Below are positions 1-5,900 of a DNA stretch of 16,436 nt, in pieces. The stretch's first letter is position 1, and the number at the start of each line of letters is the position of its first letter. The position numbers and the translations under genes are program-made. The notes under the pieces are model-generated. The model saw only the letters and a program-made list of their open reading frames with translations. It searched no databases and was not told the DNA's origin. Origin of the DNA: Candidatus Opitulatrix roisinitermitis (GTDB lineage: Bacteria > Actinomycetota > Actinomycetes > Actinomycetales > Bifidobacteriaceae); contig JAITSD010000110.1 of the NCBI GenBank assembly GCA_031288055.1, forward strand, positions 1 to 16,436. The letters run 5' to 3'.

Positions 1-2091
1 GGTTCACCGCAAGATGCTTTATTTGCTGTGGTAATTTTTATAAATGTAATTATAGGCGTATCAGTTGAAATAAAAGCTAAAAAAGCCTTAGATAAACTGT
101 CAATTTTAGTGGTAAGTAAAGTTAGGGTTTTGCGAAATAAAACCATAATTGAAAAAAAAAGCGATTTTTCTAATAAAGATTTATGTCAAATTGATATAGA
201 TAATGTTAAAGTGGGTGATATAGTTTATCTTAGTAGTGGTGATCAAGTACCTGTTGATGCACTTATTTTAAAAGTTCAAGGTTTAGAAGTTGACGAATCT
301 ATGTTAACAGGTGAATCGGATAGTGTAAAAAAACAAATTGGGGATAGCGTTTTATCTGGATCAATTGTAATAGCTGGTTCAGCTTGGATTAAAACTATAG
401 CAGTTGGACAGGATTCTTATGTCCAAAAAATTACTACTGTGGCAAAAGTTTATAAACCAATTCGTTCTGACTTAGTTAATGGCATCAATAAGATTTTAAA
501 ATATATTTCATTTGGTATTTTACCAATAGCTGTTTTATTGTTTTATTCACAAGTTAGAGAATACGGATCCTTGATGACTGTTTTGGCTAACGGACAGTGG
601 AGAACCGCTATAATACAAGCTACTGCTGGTATTGTAGGTATGATACCCGAAGGTTTAGTTTTATTAACTTCTTTTAATTTTGCCCTAGCAGCTATTATTT
701 TATCTAAAAAGCAAGTTATAATTCAGGAACCACCCGCTGTGGAAGCTTTAGCTAGAGTCGATACTTTATGTTTAGATAAAACTGGCACTTTGACTGATGG
801 CAAAACAATAGTTGAGAATATAGAGTTTTCTAATAAAGGCATTGATAAAAACCAAAGTTTATTAGCTTTGTCTAAAATTATTAAATCTACTACAAAAAAC
901 AACACTGCTTTAGCTATAGAAAGTTTTTTGAAAAAAAAATGTAAAGCAATTTTTAATCAAGCTAAACTTATAAATAGTGAAAATTTAGTTGAGTTTTCTT
1001 CTCAAAGAAAATATAGTGGAGCTAAAATAGATAATAAATTATGGCTTTTAGGTGCACCAGAGTTTGTCGGTTTAAAAAATGGTTTACAAAAATCTAGTTA
1101 TGATAAATATTTAAATCAAGGCAAAAGACTTTTAGTTTTGACTCAAAATAATCAAATTTATTTGACAATTATATGTTCAGAAAATGTTCGTAAGGGAGCA
1201 CAAAAAACTATTGAATATTTTTATTTACAAGGTGTTAACCCAATTATTATTTCTGGAGACAACCCACAGGCTGTGGCAGCTATTGCTAGGTCAGTTGGTA
1301 TGAAAAATATAGTTGAGTATAATGCCCAAAATCTGCCTAGTAATATATCTGATTTGCAAAAAATAGTGGTAAAATATAATATTTTTGGTCGAGTTTTGCC
1401 TGAGCAAAAAAAAATTCTAATACGAGCTTTTCAACGAAATGGTCAAGTGGTGGCCATGACTGGTGATGGCGTTAATGATGTTTTAGCTCTAAAAGAATCG
1501 GATTTATCAATTGTGATGTCTAATGGGGCTTCTGCAGCTAAGTCAATTTCTCATATTGTTTTAGCTAATTCGTCTTTCGAAGCTTTACCTAGCGTTTTAG
1601 GGCAGGGTAGACGAGTTATGGCTAATATGGAGAGAGTGACATCTTTATTTTTAACTAAAACCTTTAGTAGTATTTTTTTGGTTTTGGCTGCTGTTATTAC
1701 TTTTGAGCCTTATCCTTTGTTGCCGCGTCACTTAACGATTATTTCGGCTTTAACTATTGGTATCCCATCTTTTTTCTTAGCTTTACCTGCTAATAACATT
1801 AAATATGTTAAAGGGTTTTTGCATCGGGTTATACGATTTTCTCTGCCAGCTGGTTTTATATTATCTCTAGGTGTTTTTATAAGTTTTACAGTTGGTTTAA
1901 ATTTTGTAGCTAAACAAATTGCCAGTACATATTCGGTTATTGTAGCTTTAATTATTGCCTTTATAATTTTGGCTTTACGCTGTAGACCTTTAAAATCTTG
2001 GCGACTTATTTTGTTATTTGGTTTAATTATTTTAGCCATAGCTGCTTTTTTAATACCTGTTTGTCAAACTTTTTTTAAACTTTATTTGTAA
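1..2091 (+). CDS. Exp7/CtpE/CaxP-like P-type cation-transporting ATPase, 5' end outside window
   Basis: This is a membrane P-type ATPase that moves a cation, possibly calcium, at the expense of ATP. The reading frame is open from base 1 (visible residues begin GSPQDALF), so the GTG at 28 is internal and the N-terminus with the first membrane segments is missing. Counting from base 1, the visible motifs are the actuator TGES at about 103-106, a PEGL ion-site motif in M4 at 216-219, the phosphorylation motif DKTGT at 259-263 (Asp259 is phosphorylated) and the hinge TGDGVND at 487-493. About five hydrophobic segments follow. The stretch from GMIPEGL to ALARVDTLCLDKTGT is typical of the Exp7 subgroup, which includes mycobacterial CtpE and pneumococcal CaxP, both linked to calcium. 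Substrate is inferred from the family only. No heavy-metal-binding CPC motif is present in M4. No partner gene is visible. Confidence 0.9.
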   Translation, partial: GSPQDALFAVVIFINVIIGVSVEIKAKKALDKLSILVVSKVRVLRNKTIIEKKSDFSNKDLCQIDIDNVKVGDIVYLSSGDQVPVDALILKVQGLEVDESMLTGESDSVKKQIGDSVLSGSIVIAGSAWIKTIAVGQDSYVQKITTVAKVYKPIRSDLVNGINKILKYISFGILPIAVLLFYSQVREYGSLMTVLANGQWRTAIIQATAGIVGMIPEGLVLLTSFNFALAAIILSKKQVIIQEPPAVEALARVDTLCLDKTGTLTDGKTIVENIEFSNKGIDKNQSLLALSKIIKSTTKNNTALAIESFLKKKCKAIFNQAKLINSENLVEFSSQRKYSGAKIDNKLWLLGAPEFVGLKNGLQKSSYDKYLNQGKRLLVLTQNNQIYLTIICSENVRKGAQKTIEYFYLQGVNPIIISGDNPQAVAAIARSVGMKNIVEYNAQNLPSNISDLQKIVVKYNIFGRVLPEQKKILIRAFQRNGQVVAMTGDGVNDVLALKESDLSIVMSNGASAAKSISHIVLANSSFEALPSVLGQGRRVMANMERVTSLFLTKTFSSIFLVLAAVITFEPYPLLPRHLTIISALTIGIPSFFLALPANNIKYVKGFLHRVIRFSLPAGFILSLGVFISFTVGLNFVAKQIASTYSVIVALIIAFIILALRCRPLKSWRLILLFGLIILAIAAFLIPVCQTFFKLYL

Positions 2092-2154
2092 AGAAATTTA
2101 AGATTTATGAATTAATTATTTTTGGTAATTTTTTATTTGTATTTAATTAAATAT

Positions 2155-2181
2155 TTGAAAATAGTATATTTTTGATAAACT
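2155..2181 (+). promoter_or_regulatory. Candidate promoter of the rpmF-rnc-recO unit
   Basis: A TTGAAA hexamer (2155-2160) lies 15 bases before TAAACT (2176-2181), which is preceded by TG plus one base, forming an extended -10. The predicted start of transcription near 2188 leaves a leader of about 32 bases before the rpmF ATG. The same TGnTAAACT motif appears before miaB and znuA, which raises confidence. The short 15-base spacer lowers it. Confidence 0.4.
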
Positions 2182-2207
2182 GAAAATGGATTTAAATAAA
2201 GTTAAAC

Positions 2208-2213
2208 GAGGAG
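2208..2213 (+). promoter_or_regulatory. Shine-Dalgarno of rpmF
   Basis: GAGGAG lies six bases before the ATG at 2220. It is the strongest ribosome binding site in the window and contrasts with the other transcription-unit starts, which lack one. It fits a highly expressed ribosomal protein gene. Confidence 0.8.
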
Positions 2214-2219
2214 AAAATT

Positions 2220-2414
2220 ATGGCAGTACCTAAGGTTAAAACATCAAAAAGTCATACTAGAAGTCGCAGAGCTAATTGGAAAGCCGCAAAGACTCCTGTT
2301 CACACTTGTCCGCAATGTAAGCAGTTAAAATCTCCCCATATGGCTTGTCCAACTTGTGGGACATACAAGGGTGTAACTTATCAAGCAGCTAGGTTAAAAT
2401 CATTTTCTAAATAA
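2220..2414 (+). CDS. rpmF: Large ribosomal subunit protein bL32
   Basis: This 64-residue protein is ribosomal protein L32 of the 50S subunit. It starts MAVPK, is very basic in its first 25 residues (SRRANWKAA) and carries a zinc ribbon of two CxxC pairs, Cys30/Cys33 and Cys43/Cys46, with the typical CPTCGTYKG turn. Length and motif order match the family, and the cysteines make it the zinc-binding form. The ATG at 2220 has a strong GAGGAG six bases upstream. rnc follows after 13 bases, so rpmF is probably the first gene of an rpmF-rnc-recO unit, and the rpmF-rnc pairing is widespread in bacteria. Confidence 0.97.
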   Translation: MAVPKVKTSKSHTRSRRANWKAAKTPVHTCPQCKQLKSPHMACPTCGTYKGVTYQAARLKSFSK

Positions 2415-2427
2415 TTTTTAACTAAAG

Positions 2428-3114
2428 TTGAAAATACAAAGATTTATAAGAAAGTTTCAAAAAGAGTTTAATCTGTCGTTGGATAGACAACTTTTAATTG
2501 AAGCTTTAACCCATAGAAGTTTTTCAGCTGAAAACCCTAATTTTCCATCTTATGAGAGATTAGAGTTTTTAGGAGATAGTGTTTTACAATTAATTGTTAG
2601 TTGTTATACTTATTCACAATATACTTATGATGAGGGTCAAATGACTGAGGTTAGAGCTATTATCGTGTCTCAGGAGGCTTTTGCTACAGCTGCTAAAAGA
2701 TTTGATTTAGGCAGTTTAGCCTTTATAGGTAGAGGTTTGGAAAAAGAAAATTTTGCTAATAGTAATAAATTACTAGCAGATATATTTGAATCCTTTGTGG
2801 GTTGTGTCTTTATACTTAATGGCTATGATAAAACTCATGATTTTATAATTAGAATTTACAAAAAAAGGATGGATTGGCGTAGTTCGGTTTTTAGTAGAAG
2901 ATTTGATGTTAAGGGCAGATTAGCCACTATGAGTCGTCGTTTAGGCTTAGGGGAAGTGGCTTATGAATATTCATCTAGCGGTGAAAATCACAATACTATA
3001 TGGACAGCTTCAGCTATTGTAGGTGGAAAAGTTAAAGGACAGGGACAAAGCACAAATCAAAAAGACGCTAGTAAAAAGGCCGCTAGCGTAGCTTTAGAGA
3101 CTTTAGGCGTTTAG
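2428..3114 (+). CDS. rnc: Ribonuclease III
   Basis: RNase III cleaves double-stranded RNA, chiefly to mature rRNA precursors and to turn over structured mRNAs in the cytoplasm. The 228-residue protein has the ALTHRS motif (26-31), the signature ERLEFLGDS (43-51, Glu43 and Asp50 acting in metal binding) and the second acidic pair Asp118/Glu121 in LLADIFESF. A double-stranded-RNA-binding domain occupies about 160-228 and ends with the KKAAS helix (216-220). The start must be TTG at 2428: an in-frame TAA lies at 2419, and the distance from the start to the HRS motif is normal. No good Shine-Dalgarno precedes it, so it is probably translated from the rpmF transcript at modest level. Its TAG stop shares one base with the recO GTG. 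Confidence 0.96.
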   Translation: MKIQRFIRKFQKEFNLSLDRQLLIEALTHRSFSAENPNFPSYERLEFLGDSVLQLIVSCYTYSQYTYDEGQMTEVRAIIVSQEAFATAAKRFDLGSLAFIGRGLEKENFANSNKLLADIFESFVGCVFILNGYDKTHDFIIRIYKKRMDWRSSVFSRRFDVKGRLATMSRRLGLGEVAYEYSSSGENHNTIWTASAIVGGKVKGQGQSTNQKDASKKAASVALETLGV

Positions 3115-3704
3115 TGAGCCAATTCGTTGATCAGGCGGTGGTTTTAAAAACGCGTAAATTATCTGAAAGTGATAAAATTTTAACTCTTTTGACTTATAGC
3201 CACGGTAAACTTCAGGCTGTAGCTAGGGGGAGCAGGAGGGCAAATAGTTCTTTTGGGGCAAAAGTGGCTAATTTTACTTTTATAACTGCCTCAGTTGCTC
3301 GGGGGAAATCGTTAGATATTTTAACTCAAGTTAGAATTAATCAATCTTTTTTTGAAGCTTTATCTATTTCACTTGATAAATTTACTCAGGCTAGTTTAAT
3401 TTGTAATTTTACAGATCAAATAGTTAGTGAAAGCTATATAAGTCAACCTTCCACATTCCTTTTATTAAAAAAAGCTATTGTTAGAATAAGTAATACTAAT
3501 TTTTCCAAAGTGGCGGCAGACCTATATTTAATTCAATTTTTATGGCTTATGGGATATGGTATTGACTCCGCAACATATAAAAATGATTTTTTACAATTAT
3601 ATATAGATGATAATTTTGCGGCAATTATAAAGTTGGATAAAAATGAGCAAAATAGAGTCAGCCAAATAATTAATTATCATATTTCTCAATTACCTATTTT
3701 GTAA
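3114..3704 (+). CDS. recO: DNA repair protein RecO, short form without zinc ribbon
   Basis: RecO helps load RecA onto SSB-coated single-stranded DNA and anneals strands in the RecFOR pathway. The N-terminal OB-fold region (about 1-75) is well conserved: DQAVVLKTRKLSESDKILTL, then a basic GSRR stretch, FGAKV and SLDILTQ. A helical domain follows to the FLWLMGYGID segment (142-151). The protein has only 196 residues, against about 240-270 in most actinobacteria. The usual four-cysteine zinc ribbon after the GYxxD segment is absent, and Cys97 is the only cysteine. The C-terminal helix ending in SQLPIL still resembles the usual RSLPL-type end, so the loss looks internal. The GTG start at 3114 overlaps the rnc stop by one base (TAGTG), suggesting coupled translation. 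The start matches the family N-terminus. Confidence 0.88.
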   Translation: MSQFVDQAVVLKTRKLSESDKILTLLTYSHGKLQAVARGSRRANSSFGAKVANFTFITASVARGKSLDILTQVRINQSFFEALSISLDKFTQASLICNFTDQIVSESYISQPSTFLLLKKAIVRISNTNFSKVAADLYLIQFLWLMGYGIDSATYKNDFLQLYIDDNFAAIIKLDKNEQNRVSQIINYHISQLPIL

Positions 3705-3771
3705 TTTGTTTAATTATTTAGTTTATATGAATTTAAAAAACGCCAATAAATACTAATTTGAAAAATTACAG

Positions 3772-3780
3772 TGATATAAT
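3772..3780 (+). promoter_or_regulatory. Extended -10 promoter of sepH, leaderless type
   Basis: TGATATAAT (TATAAT at 3775-3780) is a perfect extended -10. It ends seven bases before the ATG at 3788, so transcription should start at or next to the A of the ATG. No TTGACA-like element lies at a 16-18 base spacing. The nearby TTGAAA at 3758 is too close, at 11 bases. Confidence 0.6.
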
Positions 3781-3787
3781 TTATTAT

Positions 3788-4717
3788 ATGAAAAAAGACT
3801 TAAAAGCTTCGGAAATTCAAAAACTTTTGCGTTCTGGAGTTAGTAAAAATCAACTGTCTTCAGATTATGAAGTTGACGAAAAATTGTTAGATAGTTTTTC
3901 TAAAATGGTTAAAGTGGAAAAAAAGTTTATAATAGAGGATTTAAAAAATTATTATGTGAATATTGATGGCAATTTACAATCTTTTTCGTCTTTAGTTAAT
4001 ACTGCGGCTATAAAATCTGGGGAGCATAATTATAACCCTATTTGGTTGGCTTCTAAAGACGGTCACCAACCCTGGCATATCACGATTAATTTATCTTCTG
4101 TTTTTCCTATAACATTTTTATGGAATCCATTAGATAGACATTTATTGCCATTAGATGAATATGCTAAACAACTATTGGCTAATGGTTTTATTGAGTTTAA
4201 TGAAAAAACCAGTTCTGATATATCTGATTTAAATAGTAATCAAAAAACTAATACGAGTAATGATATTACTAAAGCAGAATCTGAAATTTCATCATATAAT
4301 CCTTTTGAGGCTGATCAAATGCAAGAAGACAGACAGGCTTTGACTCAAATAATTGATTTTTCAACGATTAGACAAGATTCTGATCAATTAGCTGCAAATG
4401 TTGAAAAAAATAAGTTGTCAGATTTAGTTAAAGAGAAAAAGGTAAAAAATGATGAAGTAAATAAATTTACTGAATATCATAAAAAACCAGATAATTCTCA
4501 GCCAGATGATAATTCCCAGGTAGATGAGAAATTAGATAAGACCAAGACGGATAAAAAATTAGCCAAATCTACCATAAAAGATAATTTTAGTGAGCCAGTA
4601 AATAATTCCACAACATCTATTGATAAAGCTGAAGTTGGCAAAGGCAAAATAGTTAAAACTCCATCTGAAAGAATACCCGTACCTAGTTGGGACGATATTA
4701 TTTTGGGCGGTAAATAA
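3788..4717 (+). CDS. sepH: Septation protein SepH, N-terminally shortened
   Basis: SepH is an actinobacterial cell-division protein that promotes FtsZ assembly and bundling at septation. From the ATG at 3788 it has 309 residues. A helix-turn-helix-like segment (about 5-40, DLKASEIQKLLRSGVSKNQL) corresponds to the RPRDIQARIRAG region of DUF3071. It is followed by the W-x-strand core with PIWLASKDGHQPWHITI (84-100) and FLWNPLDRHLLPLDEYAKQLL (110-130). A long, charged, Lys/Asp/Asn-rich linker (about 135-290) leads to the conserved C-terminal box VPSWDDIILGG (298-308). The usual first 45 or so residues (a beta-rich stretch with LPIDERLR) are missing, and nothing in 3705-3787 encodes them. A TTG at 3758 would add ten residues, but the TATAAT at 3775 points to ATG 3788 on a leaderless mRNA. 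Its neighbours, an alkaline-phosphatase-family gene and parC, match the actinobacterial sepH locus. Confidence 0.85.
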   Translation: MKKDLKASEIQKLLRSGVSKNQLSSDYEVDEKLLDSFSKMVKVEKKFIIEDLKNYYVNIDGNLQSFSSLVNTAAIKSGEHNYNPIWLASKDGHQPWHITINLSSVFPITFLWNPLDRHLLPLDEYAKQLLANGFIEFNEKTSSDISDLNSNQKTNTSNDITKAESEISSYNPFEADQMQEDRQALTQIIDFSTIRQDSDQLAANVEKNKLSDLVKEKKVKNDEVNKFTEYHKKPDNSQPDDNSQVDEKLDKTKTDKKLAKSTIKDNFSEPVNNSTTSIDKAEVGKGKIVKTPSERIPVPSWDDIILGGK

Positions 4718-4718
4718 G

Positions 4719-5861
4719 TTAATTTTTGATAATTGGAAATATGGGAATAGTTTGTTCCTCTTTAGAGTTGGAGCCATGTAGTCCAATCATTAATTTAGCA
4801 TTAGGTTTCGGTATTCTGGAATCTAAAATGGAGGTAAAGCTTTGACAAATAACAATTAAATCTCCAATTGACGAATAATATTGTGGATTTATACTCCCTA
4901 AAAGTTTTTGGTTAATAGCTTGTTGTTTGGTTATAATTTTGACTTTGTCTTGCCAAAAGTTTTGCCAAGTAGCTAAAGTTTTATCTAATTTACTGGTGTT
5001 TGATAAATATAAATGAATAAACCTTGGCTCACCACCAATAGCTTTTATATTATCAATTAATTGGGGTATTTTGGCTATATCATATTGTGTATAAGGGTTT
5101 TTATTTATCATACCATGGTCGGCAGTTAGTAGCAGTAAGCTATTATGGGGGATTTTTTGATATATTTTTCGCAAATATAAATCAAGTTCAGATAAAGCTA
5201 TATACCAATATTCTGAAAAAACGCCGTGTTTATGACCCATTTTATCAATATTACTGTAATAAAGATAAACTAAATTATATTTTTCAATTAGTTGTAAGCT
5301 TAAATCAATTTTGGTTTGAGTGTTATTTGTGGCATAAATATCTGAGCCTTTGCAATATAAATTAGTTAAAAAGGAGTTTTTGAAAGAGTCTTCCATAATA
5401 GAAGCAGTTTTGCAGTCAGCTTCTTCGGCTAGTTCAAAGTTAGTTTTATATTTTTGATTTTTTGAATAGGCAAATGGGGGAGCTTTATCCAAATTTGTGG
5501 CATTTAAAAAATTAATAACCTTTTGAGTCTGAGGATTTAGTTGTTTATAACCCATAATGCCGGTTTTTCCAGGTGGTAAAGAAAAGGCAAATGAGGTTAA
5601 AGCACAGGCGGTGGTGGAAGGTAAAATGGTTTTTCCTAAAAGACATTTTTCAAAATGTTCTCGTAAAAATGGCACATAAGCTATAGCTTTTGATAAATTA
5701 TAATAACCTAAACCGTCGCACAAAATAATTATAGCCTTGTTGATTTTAGGAAGTTTAAGTTTCTGCTGTAAATAACTAGTATAAGTACCATCATTTATTT
5801 TAATATTTTTACCCAAAGCCCCTATTGTAGCTGGTAAAATATCCAGCAGGCTATAAGTCAT
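4719..5861 (-). CDS. Alkaline phosphatase superfamily protein (nucleotide pyrophosphatase/phosphodiesterase-like)
   Basis: This 380-residue protein belongs to the alkaline phosphatase superfamily, two-metal hydrolases acting on phosphate mono- or diesters. Visible metal-site and nucleophile motifs are Asp49 in LCDGLGY, the Thr pair in PSTTA (81-85, nucleophile expected here), Asp206 and His210 in NIDKMGHKHG, TADHGM (247-251) and His362 in GLHGSNSKEEQTIP. The GGEPRFIHLY (276-285) and SIGDLIV (331-337) segments are typical of the actinobacterial group found beside sepH and parC. I see no signal peptide or membrane span, so it is probably cytoplasmic. Its substrate is unknown. The stop lies one base from the convergent sepH stop. 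The ATG at 5861 has no Shine-Dalgarno, but a TATACT ends six bases upstream, so the mRNA is probably leaderless. Confidence 0.88.
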   Translation of the reverse strand: MTYSLLDILPATIGALGKNIKINDGTYTSYLQQKLKLPKINKAIIILCDGLGYYNLSKAIAYVPFLREHFEKCLLGKTILPSTTACALTSFAFSLPPGKTGIMGYKQLNPQTQKVINFLNATNLDKAPPFAYSKNQKYKTNFELAEEADCKTASIMEDSFKNSFLTNLYCKGSDIYATNNTQTKIDLSLQLIEKYNLVYLYYSNIDKMGHKHGVFSEYWYIALSELDLYLRKIYQKIPHNSLLLLTADHGMINKNPYTQYDIAKIPQLIDNIKAIGGEPRFIHLYLSNTSKLDKTLATWQNFWQDKVKIITKQQAINQKLLGSINPQYYSSIGDLIVICQSFTSILDSRIPKPNAKLMIGLHGSNSKEEQTIPIFPIIKN

Positions 5862-5867
5862 AAATAT

Positions 5868-5873
5868 AGTATA
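5868..5873 (-). promoter_or_regulatory. -10 element of the phosphatase-family gene, leaderless type
   Basis: On the minus strand TATACT (5873 to 5868) is followed by six bases (ATATTT) and the ATG at 5861, so the transcript should begin at the start codon. There is no TG extension, since AGC precedes the hexamer. It overlaps a TATAGCTATA palindrome (5870-5879) and faces the parC promoter 15 bases away. Confidence 0.55.
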
Positions 5874-5885
5874 GCTATATAAAAT

Positions 5886-5894
5886 TGATATACT
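5886..5894 (+). promoter_or_regulatory. Extended -10 promoter of parC/gyrA2, leaderless type
   Basis: TGATATACT (hexamer TATACT, 5889-5894) is followed by six bases (AAATAT) and the ATG at 5901, putting the predicted transcription start on the start codon. No Shine-Dalgarno is present. No recognisable -35 lies at the usual distance, as is common for extended -10 promoters. Confidence 0.6.
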
Positions 5895-5900
5895 AAATAT

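Noticed and set aside
28..30. GTG as the start of the P-type ATPase gene
   Set aside because: The frame stays open to base 1 with family-like residues (GSPQDALF), and the gene would lack its N-terminal membrane segments. The real start is outside the window.
3758..3760. TTG as the sepH start
   Set aside because: The ten extra residues have no family match, there is no Shine-Dalgarno, and a perfect TGATATAAT lies between this codon and ATG 3788.
3705..3787. A deletion scar that removed the end of recO and the beginning of sepH together
   Set aside because: The RecO C-terminal helix with its SQLPIL end is still recognisable, so its missing part is internal. Only sepH is shortened at this junction.
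4559..5365. Open frames opposite sepH and the phosphatase gene (for example 5087-5365 on the + strand)
   Set aside because: They lie inside well-supported genes on the other strand and show no recognisable domain. The same applies to the antisense frames inside the ATPase, parC and ABC genes.
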